Shown here in pieces: positions 9,099-18,193 of a stretch of DNA of 38,606 bases. Made by a program: the position numbers and the translations under genes. Origin of the DNA: Desulfomonile tiedjei (GTDB lineage Bacteria; Desulfobacterota; Desulfomonilia; Desulfomonilales; Desulfomonilaceae); the NCBI GenBank assembly GCA_020722215.1, contig DYLG01000007.1, positions 1-38,606 of the forward strand, given 5' to 3'. How positions within the stretch are numbered: the first letter of the stretch is position 1; each line of letters opens with the position of its first letter. The notes below the pieces were generated by a model. The model was given only the letters and a program-made list of their open reading frames with translations, was not told the DNA's origin and did no database searches.

Positions 9099-9839
9099 GT
9101 GGACATTCAGGTGACATCGGAAGAACTGAAGAGATTTGCAGAGCAATGCGGCGCTGACTTGGTACGCGTGGCTGATCTTGCCCTGCTTGAGGGCATCGAC
9201 ACTGCGCCTCCGGACCTTTTCGAAGGTTTTGCCAGAGCAGTCAGCATGGCTGTCAGGCTTGCCGACGGAGTTATGGATCAGATTGTTGACAGGCCTACTC
9301 CTCTGTATCAGCAGCATTACCTCAAGGTGAACGCTGTCTTGGACGATCTGGCAGTGCGCGTGTCTCAGTTCATTCAGAAGGCCGGAGGCAAGGCGCTTCC
9401 CATTCCGGCTTCTCAGCTTCTCAACAAGGCCCGGTGGACTTCCTATGTTTCGCACAAGGCCGTGGCCGTTGCCGCGGGCCTCGGGTGGCAGGGAAAGAGC
9501 CTTCTCGTGGTAAGCCCCAAGCATGGCCCCCGGGTGCGGCTTGTCACGGTGTTGACCGATCTCCCGCTGGATGCCGACGCTCCGATTAAGAACAGGTGCG
9601 GCAAATGCTCGTCCTGCGCGGACGCCTGTCCCGCGCAGGCCATCAAGAACGTGAATACTTACAGACATTATTCCAGTCGTGAAGAAGCCCTGCACTTCGA
9701 ACGCTGCGTGGAAAAGGTGACTACGGAGTTCCCCAAGATACCGTTCATAGATAGCCCAATATGCGGGGTCTGCATTGCAGTTTGTCCCTGGGGAAAAAAG
9801 AGAGTCCGCCGCGATAGCGAGGAACCGGAAGAACTCTGA
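9099..9839 (+). CDS. 4Fe-4S double-cluster ferredoxin-domain protein related to epoxyqueuosine reductase (QueG-like)
   Basis: CGKCSSCADACPAQAI...C...ICGVCIAVCPWGKK; GWQGKSLLVVSPKHGPRVRLVTVLTDLPL. GTG start at 9099 is more plausible than the track start at 8997. Confidence 0.75.
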   Translation: MDIQVTSEELKRFAEQCGADLVRVADLALLEGIDTAPPDLFEGFARAVSMAVRLADGVMDQIVDRPTPLYQQHYLKVNAVLDDLAVRVSQFIQKAGGKALPIPASQLLNKARWTSYVSHKAVAVAAGLGWQGKSLLVVSPKHGPRVRLVTVLTDLPLDADAPIKNRCGKCSSCADACPAQAIKNVNTYRHYSSREEALHFERCVEKVTTEFPKIPFIDSPICGVCIAVCPWGKKRVRRDSEEPEEL

Positions 9840-10163
9840 GAGCCATAGTCCGTTGCCTGCCTTGGCCGGTGCAGAGAAAACCCGCAGGCCGGAAAGCCTG
9901 AGCCACCTTGCCGTGGGGGCCGCCGGATGGCTTGACGTCTATGTAATTCGCCGTCGCTCGGACGGAACTGCTTGACAGGAGGCTGGTCAGAACGCTAGTT
10001 ACAGAATCGACGGTCCAGTTTTCTGCAGGCGCCCGCAGCATATTCTTGCTGCCCGGAACAAGGGGGCATCCACGCGATCAAGCGGGATCTTCGATACCTT
10101 GCAGGCGGAAGATCCTCCGATGTGTACGCCTGCACCTAAGCACAATGCCATAGGAGGTGTATC

Positions 10164-11456
10164 ATGAGAAGGAGACGGTCGGTTTACCTGGCTCTGCTGG
10201 TCGGGGCCACTCTTTTGATGTTCACTGGTCCATTAGCAGCTCAGGCGGCTGATCCGATAGTTCTGGGCGCGCCTACGTCCGTGTATACTCCTTTTGGCAA
10301 GTCATGCTTGCAGGCCACTGAGCTGGCTGTAGAGGAGATCAACAAAGCGGGCGGAGTCCAGGTGGGTAACGTGAAGCGCCCTCTCAAGCTCGTCAAATCC
10401 GACACAAGGGGAGGAGAGCCGGGAACTCCTCTGCACGACGCGATCATGGCATACACAAAGCTGATTACCGAGGAGAAGCCCGATGCCATCGTGGTGGGCG
10501 CCTTCCGGTCGGAGGTGTTGATGAAGGCCATGGACACGGTGGCCAAGTACAAGCTGCCTCATCTACACACGATCGCCCAAACTCCGGGATTTCAGAAGAA
10601 GTTTGCCGAGGATCCCGAGAAGTACAAGTATCTGTTCCGGGTCACCACCGACGCTCTGATTCCGGGATCGTACACCCAGGCGTGCCTTGATATTCTCAAG
10701 AAGGATTTTGGCCTGGACAGGGTGCTGTTCATATATCAGGACACGGAATGGGCCAAGGCCTTTGCAGGACTTGTGAAGATGCTCTCCGCCAAGAGCGGAT
10801 GGAAAGAGATAGGATTCGACGCATACGCAGCAGGGGCCAACGACTTCTCTCCCGCCCTTGAAAAGGCCAAGAAGGAAAATGCCCAGGTGATCGTCATTGT
10901 TTGGGATGTGCCGCTTGGCGCCGGGGTTTTTGCCAAGCAGTACCAAGCCCAAAAGGTTCCCGCCATTGTTGTGGGCTTCGTGCCCCCCATGGCAGCACCC
11001 CAGGCGGTCAAGACGTTGGGCCCGGGCGTCGAATACAGTATCCACGTGGAATTCCCCGTAGGCGCTTCCTTGCCTCTTAAGAAGTTGCCCAAGACGCTCG
11101 CGTTCCTCGATGCTTTCAAGAAGAAGTTCGGTGATCTGCCTGAAGCTGCCGCAGTGACATCTTCGGCCTACGACGCAGTATACATTTGGAAGGAGGCCGT
11201 CGAACGCGCGGGAAGCCTCGATGCCGACAAAGTAGTAGCCGAGTTGGAAAAGACCGATTACAAGGGAGTCAGCGGCCGGCTCAAGTTCGACAAGAACCAC
11301 ATTGCCATTTTCGGTAACAAGGACGCCAACGAAACGGGCCTTGCCGTTGTGTTCCAGTGGCAGAATGGGCCCGACGGACAGCTCATAAGGGTGCCGATCT
11401 ACCCGGAGACTGTGGCTGAGGGCAAAATCGTTCTGCCGCCCTGGATGAAGAAGTAG
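10164..11456 (+). CDS. Branched-chain-amino-acid-type (LivK-like) ABC transporter substrate-binding protein
   Basis: Signal peptide MRRRRSVYLALLVGATLLMFTGPLAAQAADPIVLGAPTS; periplasmic-binding protein pattern (ELAVEEINKAGGV..., GAFRSEV); first gene of a Liv-type operon. Confidence 0.9.
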   Translation: MRRRRSVYLALLVGATLLMFTGPLAAQAADPIVLGAPTSVYTPFGKSCLQATELAVEEINKAGGVQVGNVKRPLKLVKSDTRGGEPGTPLHDAIMAYTKLITEEKPDAIVVGAFRSEVLMKAMDTVAKYKLPHLHTIAQTPGFQKKFAEDPEKYKYLFRVTTDALIPGSYTQACLDILKKDFGLDRVLFIYQDTEWAKAFAGLVKMLSAKSGWKEIGFDAYAAGANDFSPALEKAKKENAQVIVIVWDVPLGAGVFAKQYQAQKVPAIVVGFVPPMAAPQAVKTLGPGVEYSIHVEFPVGASLPLKKLPKTLAFLDAFKKKFGDLPEAAAVTSSAYDAVYIWKEAVERAGSLDADKVVAELEKTDYKGVSGRLKFDKNHIAIFGNKDANETGLAVVFQWQNGPDGQLIRVPIYPETVAEGKIVLPPWMKK

Positions 11457-11669
11457 CAGCACAGCGGGTGTTGTCTAACCGGGGCAACTCGGGCTGAAAT
11501 GGCCGTTGCCGGAAGGGATCATGAGGCTCCACAAGGGGCGGGTTTCAAACCCGCCCTTCCTGCCCCATGTAGTCAGACAAGAAGCTCGGCAAACGTCGAA
11601 ACCGGTCCGCGCCCCTGTCATCAATCAATGAGGAGATCGCGCGGTCATTGATCTTCCGAGGTCAGCCTG

Positions 11670-12536
11670 ATGTCCACCATCATCTACGGCATCATAACCA
11701 GTGTTATCCTGGCGCTTTACGCGGTAGGTTTTTCGCTCACCTACGGAATCAGCGGGCTGGCAAACTTCGCTCACGGAGCCCTGTACATCCTGGCAGGTTA
11801 CATCTCATGGAACCTGATGAACTATCTGGGACTTCCCTTTCTCGCATCAGCTCCGCTTGCGGTGGTGGCGTGCGCTTTGGTGGGTTTCATCATTTACTGG
11901 GGACTACTGCTGCGGGTGCGTGGGATTCCCCTTTCCGAGCTGGTCGTTACTTTCGCCGCAGGTGTGGCTATTCTGGAGCTTCTTACATGGCGCGGCTTTT
12001 ACGGTATCAGTTACAGCCTTCCGGTATTCGTCGAAGGGGGCGTTGAAATCTGGGGTGTGGCCGTTGACGCGCAAAGGCTGTTGGTGATCGCGGTAGGCGT
12101 GGCTCTGGTGGTCCTTCTCTATCTGTTCGTTCACTATACGAAGATTGGATTGGCTTTTCGCGGAATGGCCCAGAACGAGCGCACGGCTCTCTCGGTGGGG
12201 ATTGAGTCGGACTGGATCGGGGCTCTTTCGCTTGCTCTGGGTTCGGCCCTTGCCGGCCTGGCAGCGGTGGTTGTTCTGCCTCTTGGCATGATGGAGTCCT
12301 CTGTCGGCTATGAGGTGCTGATCTATGCGTTGGCTGTAGCCATTGTTGGGGGCCTGGAGAGCACGCCGGGTATGGTGGTGGCCAGTTTTGTCATCGGGTT
12401 CGGGCAGAGAATCACTGCATCGTACATCGGGCCTAAGTGGATGATAATAGTCCCATTGGCCGCCATTGTTTTGGTCCTGGCAGTCAGGCCGTCGGGCCTG
12501 TTCGGCAAGTTCAAGGAACTCGAAGAAAGGGTGTGA
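11670..12536 (+). CDS. LivH-type ABC transporter permease
   Basis: GFSLTYGISGLANFAHGALYILAGY and FRGMAQNERTALSVGI...GSALAGLAAV are typical of LivH permeases. Confidence 0.92.
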   Translation: MSTIIYGIITSVILALYAVGFSLTYGISGLANFAHGALYILAGYISWNLMNYLGLPFLASAPLAVVACALVGFIIYWGLLLRVRGIPLSELVVTFAAGVAILELLTWRGFYGISYSLPVFVEGGVEIWGVAVDAQRLLVIAVGVALVVLLYLFVHYTKIGLAFRGMAQNERTALSVGIESDWIGALSLALGSALAGLAAVVVLPLGMMESSVGYEVLIYALAVAIVGGLESTPGMVVASFVIGFGQRITASYIGPKWMIIVPLAAIVLVLAVRPSGLFGKFKELEERV

Positions 12537-12537
12537 C

Positions 12538-13554
12538 GTGCAACCGCCGGATGTCAAAATCCGCAGAAAGAGGCTCGACCGTGGCATAAAGGCACGAACG
12601 GACAGCGTTTTCGTCATCGCAGCGCCGGGGGACATTATTTATGTGCTGGCACCCAGGGTTCTGCCGGTGGTGGCTTTGTTGATATTGCCGTTCTTTCTCA
12701 GCGAATACCACCAAGAGGTCCTTGTGCATGCCTCCGTAGTCGGGTTGCTCGCGCTGAGCTGGGACCTTCTGGCCTGCTGTGGCCTGTTCTCTCTGGGGCA
12801 ATCTCTGTTTTTCGGCGTCGGGGCTTACATGGCAGGGATGATGGACTATTACCTGCACCTGTCAATCTGGATAGGTCTCCCATTGGCCACCTTGTCGGGC
12901 GGCGCCATATGTTCGATTCTCTTGGCGCCGGTGGTCAGGCTCAAGGGAGTCTACTTTGCCATGGTAACCCTGATGCTGCCCCTCCTGTTCAGAAAGATCA
13001 TTGAGGCTTCGGGACTCCTTGGGGGAACACTGGGACTTTCAACCCGCGGCTCTTTTCCCAATGAATGGGTTGCTGTCTATTTGGGGATTATTGTGTTCCT
13101 GGGTGTCCTGTTCGGCCTGAGGAAGCTTATCGATTCCGATTACGGCCTTGTGTTGAAGGCGATCAGAGACGATGACCGTGCAGTGATGAGCGCGGGCATC
13201 AACATATATGCCCGCAAGGTGCAGGCCCTGTTTGTCGCGGGAAGCATCGCAAGCTTTGCCGGCGCTTTCTTGACGTATCGTTACGAATTCGTGGGCTTTT
13301 CCGTATTCGCGTGGGACTATGCGATTCTCCCATTGGCCGCGGCCGCTTTGGGAGGGCCCGGAACCTTCGCAGGCGCAGCCTTGGGCAGCATGATTCTGGT
13401 GCCGCTTTCCGAGGCACTCCGGGCAATGGGAGGGCTGAGAATCGCCAGCTACTGCTTGGTCTTGATGGTCAGCATTATCGCGCTGCCCGAAGGAATATTC
13501 TCTTTCTTGGAACGCAAGTATCATCAGTTCGAATCCCTCGTAGAGGTGAAGTGA
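12538..13554 (+). CDS. LivM-type ABC transporter permease
   Basis: GLLALSWDLLACCGLFSLGQSLFFGVGAYMAG, VLKAIRDDDRAVMSAGINIYARKVQALFVAGSIASFAGA. GTG start at 12538 overlaps/abuts the livH stop; the track start is internal to livH. Confidence 0.9.
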   Translation: MQPPDVKIRRKRLDRGIKARTDSVFVIAAPGDIIYVLAPRVLPVVALLILPFFLSEYHQEVLVHASVVGLLALSWDLLACCGLFSLGQSLFFGVGAYMAGMMDYYLHLSIWIGLPLATLSGGAICSILLAPVVRLKGVYFAMVTLMLPLLFRKIIEASGLLGGTLGLSTRGSFPNEWVAVYLGIIVFLGVLFGLRKLIDSDYGLVLKAIRDDDRAVMSAGINIYARKVQALFVAGSIASFAGAFLTYRYEFVGFSVFAWDYAILPLAAAALGGPGTFAGAALGSMILVPLSEALRAMGGLRIASYCLVLMVSIIALPEGIFSFLERKYHQFESLVEVK

Positions 13555-13555
13555 C

Positions 13556-14332
13556 ATGCCCGGCGAGACACTGCTCAAGGTTCGGGGATTGAGGAAGTCC
13601 TTTGGCGGAGTGATCGCGGTGGGCAACGTGGGCTTCGAACTGAAGCAGGGCGACTTTCTCGGAATCATAGGTCCCAATGGAGCCGGCAAGACCACCTTGG
13701 TCAATATGATAACAGGCTTTGTAAGGCCGGATGGGGGCAAGGTGTACTTCAAAGGCAAGGACATTACCGGCAGCCGGCCCTATGACATCGCCAACTTGGG
13801 AATAGCCCGGACTTTCCAGATGGTTCGCCTGTTTTATCATCTTCCGGCGTACAAGAACCTCATCATCCCACTGTGCTCGAAACGGATCAGCCGGATAAGG
13901 GGAGGCCGCTTCGGCGAGCGAGACGAAGTGGCCCTGGACCTGTTGGACGACGTGGGCTTCGAGCGGGATTCGTACGTGCCCTACAAGCAGGCCGGAAGCC
14001 TCCCCCACGGGTACTTGAAGCGCTTGGACTTGGCACGGGCATTGGCTTTGCGTCCCGAGGTCCTGATTCTGGACGAGCTGTTTTCCGGCATGTCCATGGC
14101 AGAAGTGGCCGGCGTGTTGCCTCTTATGGAAAAACTCAGTGACAAGGGTTTGACCATCATCATGATCGAGCATCGACTTCGGGAGCTGTTCAAGGTGGCA
14201 CACCGGGTGATGGTGCTCACCTTCGGACAGAAGATCGCCGAGGGCCCTCCTGACGAGGTCATGCAAAGCGATGAAGTGAAGAAGGCGTACCTTGGAACCG
14301 ATGTGGAACTCGGTGAAAGCGGGCGCGACTGA
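13556..14332 (+). CDS. LivG-type ABC transporter ATP-binding protein
   Basis: GPNGAGKTT Walker A, LILDELFSGM Walker B, FGGVIAVGNVGFELKQGDFLGIIGPNGAGKTT. Confidence 0.92.
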   Translation: MPGETLLKVRGLRKSFGGVIAVGNVGFELKQGDFLGIIGPNGAGKTTLVNMITGFVRPDGGKVYFKGKDITGSRPYDIANLGIARTFQMVRLFYHLPAYKNLIIPLCSKRISRIRGGRFGERDEVALDLLDDVGFERDSYVPYKQAGSLPHGYLKRLDLARALALRPEVLILDELFSGMSMAEVAGVLPLMEKLSDKGLTIIMIEHRLRELFKVAHRVMVLTFGQKIAEGPPDEVMQSDEVKKAYLGTDVELGESGRD

Positions 14333-15075
14333 TGCTTCAAGTGAGAAACCTTCTTGTGTTTTTTGAAAACGCTTTGGCCATCAACGATGTGTCGCTTGAG
14401 GTCAGTCAGGGTGAGCTGGTGGCAGTCTTGGGCTCGAACAGCGCCGGCAAGACCACATTGATGAACACTGTTTCAGGCCTGCTGTTGGACATCCAGAAAA
14501 AGGAGCAGCGTCGCGGTGGTGAAAGAATCACCATTATGGGCCGTGTGGAATATGAGGGCCGGGAAATAATCCAGCAGAAGCCCAGCCTGAGGGTGAAGCA
14601 GGGGATAGTGCTCTGCCAGGAGCGGCACCCTGTGTTCCGAGACAGCGACGTCCTGGAAAACCTCAGGATTGCCGGATACTTATACACTCGGCGTGAGGTG
14701 AAAGAAGGCATCGAAAAGGTCTTTGCCATCTTCCCAGTGCTCAGAAGGCTTAGAAAACGCAGGGCAGGCCTGTTAAGCGGAGGTGAGCAGCAGATGCTGG
14801 CCGCAGGAATTGCGTTAATGGCCAGGCCGCGGCTCCTGCTCATGGATGAGCCTCTGTTGGGACTAAGCCCTCTCTTGCAAGCCGAGCTTGCCGCGTCCAT
14901 CAAAGAGATATGCCGACAGGGCATCACGACCCTGGTGACCGAGCAGTTTGCAAGGCCCATAATGCCCATAATCGATCGGGGATATGTGATGGAGAACGGC
15001 AGGCTGGTTTTCTCGGGCAACCGAGAGGAACTCATGGACAACCCGGAAGTAAAATCAGCCTATCTAGGGGTGTAG
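14332..15075 (+). CDS. LivF-type ABC transporter ATP-binding protein
   Basis: GSNSAGKTT Walker A, LSGGEQQMLAAGIALMARPRLLLMDEPLLGLSP; coupled to the upstream ATPase gene. Confidence 0.92.
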   Translation: MLQVRNLLVFFENALAINDVSLEVSQGELVAVLGSNSAGKTTLMNTVSGLLLDIQKKEQRRGGERITIMGRVEYEGREIIQQKPSLRVKQGIVLCQERHPVFRDSDVLENLRIAGYLYTRREVKEGIEKVFAIFPVLRRLRKRRAGLLSGGEQQMLAAGIALMARPRLLLMDEPLLGLSPLLQAELAASIKEICRQGITTLVTEQFARPIMPIIDRGYVMENGRLVFSGNREELMDNPEVKSAYLGV

Positions 15076-15077
15076 AA

Positions 15078-16736
15078 GTGTTGGTCAGACCTGTGGAACC
15101 GGGCGTGGACGACCTTTACGGCGCCTTTGAGCGCGTTGCTCAAGCGGTCCCTGACAAGACAGCCCTTATCTATTTAGGAGAGAAGTTCACCTTCGCTGAG
15201 CTTAGGGCCATGGCGCTTTCGCTGGCTGCGTCTCTGAAAGACATGGGAGTGGAAGCTGATCAGCGGGTAATACTCTATCTGTACAACGTCCCCCAGAACA
15301 TTATTGCGTGGTTGGCCATCCAGAGATTGAAGGCAACCGCAGTGCCGGTTGCCCCGGTGTATTCCGCGTACGACCTCGAATACCTCGCGAACGACAGCGG
15401 CGCAGAGACCATTTTCTGCATGGACAGCAATTTCAATTACGTGGCCGAGGTTCTTCCCAACTCACCGCTCAAACGCGTCGTTCACACAAGCATGCTGGAT
15501 TTTGTGCCGTGGTGGAAAAGGGCTATCGCCAGGGGACTGGAGCGCGTACCGGTGGGCCGCTTTCCGAAAGGTGAGGCAGTCTATGCTTTCAAGGAGCTTG
15601 TCAGAAAAGGCAATCCCAGGGCACTGGCTCCCCATGAACCCCGTGGGCCGGAGGCAACAGCAATCCTCCTCTACACCGGCGGCACTACGGGCTTTCCTAA
15701 GGGCGTGCCCCTGTCCAACGGCCTGTACCTGAACAACGTCGTGCAGTGGCGCGAGGCCTCGGCTGCCGTGGTTCCGGCGGGCGAGGGCGTTAGCGCCCTG
15801 GCCGCGCCTCTGTACCACGTCATAGGCCAGATGGACGCCACTGCGCCCCTGCTGATCGGTGGGGAGACCTTGATCTTGCTGCCTCGTGTGGTCCTTGACG
15901 GGCTGATGCATGAGATTCAGCGCCACCGGGCAACAAACATTTTCGCGGTGCCGGCGCTGTACCGGATGATGCTGGAGCACGACCGCCTGGGCCTGTATGA
16001 TCTCAGTTCTTTGCGCTACTGCGGGGTCGGCGGCGATGTGCTGCCTGCGGATGTGGCCAATCGCTGGCTCAAGAAATTCGGAATACCTCTGTACCAGGGC
16101 TACGGAACCACTGAATTCTGCGGAGCCGTCACCCTTTCTTATTCGGAGTACGGAGTTCCTCCGGAAGGCTCCATCGGCAGACTAACCAGGGGCAGCAAGG
16201 TGAAGTTGGTTCAGCCTGGAACCCTCGAACCCGTGTCTCCGGGCGAACCCGGGGAATTGCTCGGCGCAATGCCTTGGGGGGTGAAGGGATACTGGAACAA
16301 GCCTGAAGAAACCGCAGAGGCCTTTATCGAGCTGGAAGGCGAGGTCTGGTACAACACCAAAGACATGGTGCGGGAAAGCGAAGAGGGCTGGTACTTCTTC
16401 ATGGACCGGTCCGCGGATATGATCAAGCACAAGGGATACCGTGTGGCAGCGGCCGAGGTGGAAAGGGTCCTCCAGGAGCATCATGCCGTGCTGTCCGCTT
16501 GCGTAGTGGGCGTCCCTGACGAGAAGGTCGGCGAACGGATTAAGGCTTTTGTGGTAACCAAACAAGACGTGCGCGGCGTGAGCAGCTACGAGCTTATGGG
16601 GTGGTGCCGCCAGCGTCTTGCTCCATACAAAGTCCCCCATTACATAGAATTCCGGGATATGCTCCCCAAGTCAAAAGTCGGAAAGATGCTCCGCCGCGAA
16701 ATGAGGGCCGAAGAACAGCGGAAACTCTCCGGTTAA
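15078..16736 (+). CDS. AMP-binding acyl-CoA synthetase/ligase
   Basis: LLYTGGTTGFPKGVPLSN, YQGYGTTEFCG, DRSADMIKHKGYRVAAAEVERVL, PKSKVGKMLRREMR. GTG start 15078; the track start lies inside livF. Confidence 0.92.
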   Translation: MLVRPVEPGVDDLYGAFERVAQAVPDKTALIYLGEKFTFAELRAMALSLAASLKDMGVEADQRVILYLYNVPQNIIAWLAIQRLKATAVPVAPVYSAYDLEYLANDSGAETIFCMDSNFNYVAEVLPNSPLKRVVHTSMLDFVPWWKRAIARGLERVPVGRFPKGEAVYAFKELVRKGNPRALAPHEPRGPEATAILLYTGGTTGFPKGVPLSNGLYLNNVVQWREASAAVVPAGEGVSALAAPLYHVIGQMDATAPLLIGGETLILLPRVVLDGLMHEIQRHRATNIFAVPALYRMMLEHDRLGLYDLSSLRYCGVGGDVLPADVANRWLKKFGIPLYQGYGTTEFCGAVTLSYSEYGVPPEGSIGRLTRGSKVKLVQPGTLEPVSPGEPGELLGAMPWGVKGYWNKPEETAEAFIELEGEVWYNTKDMVRESEEGWYFFMDRSADMIKHKGYRVAAAEVERVLQEHHAVLSACVVGVPDEKVGERIKAFVVTKQDVRGVSSYELMGWCRQRLAPYKVPHYIEFRDMLPKSKVGKMLRREMRAEEQRKLSG

Positions 16737-16818
16737 GACCCGCACGCAACCCGCCTAGGCGAGTGCCTCGCACCGTTGAAAATGCTCGAATCGTGGTACG
16801 CCGGCAATCAAGCAGGTC

Positions 16819-16973
16819 CGGGTAGCCTGGACGTTATACGTCCAGGCCTAGAAGCGGCAGGAGGCATATTGTCCAGGACCATGCGTCAGAGTCAATTTGT
16901 CGAGGCAATTTGATTGCCGGCTCAAACCTCCTGTTCCTTCGGAACCGGGACGCGGCAGCGTCCGGGCTACCCG
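16819..16973. repeat. MITE-like element with imperfect ~46-bp terminal inverted repeats
   Basis: Left CGGGTAGCCTGGACGTTATACGTCCAGGCCTAGAAGCGGCAGGAGG versus reverse complement of right CGGGTAGCCCGGACGCTGCCGCGTCCCGGTTCCGAAGGAACAGGAGG; each arm also folds on itself (CCTGGACGT-TAT-ACGTCCAGG; GGACGC-GGCA-GCGTCC). Confidence 0.6.
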
Positions 16974-17616
16974 CGTGGTGCGGCAGCTCCTAATAAATCA
17001 CCGTACTTATGCCAAGGAACACTTACCCATTTTGGGATAAGAACCGCGCAAGTATTGCAGGTCCGATCATCTCTCTTGCTCTATTCCTCGCGATTTGGCT
17101 AGCTTTCGTCTGGTCAGGCTAACCATCTGAGGCCATAATGTTCTATATGTCCGGAGTGGGTTCCAAGGCGGGCGGCCCCGATTACCTTATGCAGTTCATG
17201 CACGCCCGATCCATTTGCGAGAATACCTTGCGAAGAGGCATCGCAGCGGAGGCGTGAGGGAGAGATCCAGGTGAGCGGCTTGTAGTCTTGGAACGCGGGG
17301 ACACCTTGCCTAATTCCCCGGCTGCAAAGCGAAATGCGGTATTCAAGGAGGGGATGACTTCCTGTAGTGTCTTGAGGCGGCCTTGCGGGGATCAGTGCGG
17401 CAGCGAGACCCTGGTCCGAAAGGCTCGCTGAACGCCGCCGTACCGGGTAGAAACATCAACCAACCTATGCTATTCTACCCTGTGGAAAGGGACGACAGTG
17501 TCTACAGCGCCCGTCATGGAGCCACCAGCCATACACAGCGAGACAGAATAGATCCTGGCCGATCAGGGAATCCAGGCCTCGTTGTAGACGTTGGAAACGA
17601 AGGAGAGGGTCGCAGC

Positions 17617-17814
17617 ATGAAATACAAAGTGGTACTTCAGCATTCAGAAGAAGGTTACAGCGTCTCTGTGCCCGGACTTCCCGGATGCTGGTCACAAGGG
17701 GCTACCGAAGAAGAAGCTATTGAGAACATCCGGGATGCGATCCACGAGTACTTGGCGGCTGTGGACGACTTGTTCCCGGATACGGAAGTCCGCGAAATAG
17801 AGGTCACGATGTAG
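17617..17814 (+). CDS. HicB-like antitoxin
   Basis: MKYKVVLQHSEEGYSVSVPGLPGCWSQGATEEEAIENIRDAIHEYLAAV is a typical HicB partial RNase H fold; ATG 17617 is preferred over the extended track start. Confidence 0.85.
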   Translation: MKYKVVLQHSEEGYSVSVPGLPGCWSQGATEEEAIENIRDAIHEYLAAVDDLFPDTEVREIEVTM

Positions 17815-17818
17815 ACTC

Positions 17819-18031
17819 ATGGGCAGGATCCCGGGTATAAACCACCTGGCCGCAGTACGCGCTCTGCAAAGGGCTGGGTTCAGTATCATACGCCAACGCA
17901 AGCATATCGTCATGTCGGATGGGTTCAGAGTCCTCACCATTCCGCGCCACAATCCGGTATACGCCCACACCATGGCTGGTATTGTCCATGACGCCGGTCT
18001 CACACATAGAGAATTCAAGAAACTGCTGTAA
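17819..18031 (+). CDS. HicA-like mRNA interferase toxin
   Basis: AVRALQRAGFSIIRQRKHIVMSDGFRVLTIPRHNPVYAHTMAGIVHDAGLTHREFKKLL; HicA dsRBD-like pattern with the conserved His context, directly downstream of HicB. Confidence 0.82.
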   Translation: MGRIPGINHLAAVRALQRAGFSIIRQRKHIVMSDGFRVLTIPRHNPVYAHTMAGIVHDAGLTHREFKKLL

Positions 18032-18193
18032 GCCTGGTCCGCGCTTTCCGCCGCGGGGCCGGCCGAACCACTCGGCAAGACAGGTACCGTTCTTCTGGAT
18101 ATCGCAAGCGTAACTGACCCTGTGAAGGGTCACCAACGATTCATCTCTTGTGCGTCGCGGCAAGAATTCCTTTGAATCTCAGGACATGCCGCA

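Noticed and set aside
10563-11462. 299-aa minus-strand ORF
   Set aside because: Antisense shadow of the substrate-binding protein gene.
13475-14266. 263-aa minus-strand ORF
   Set aside because: Antisense shadow of the livG-like gene.
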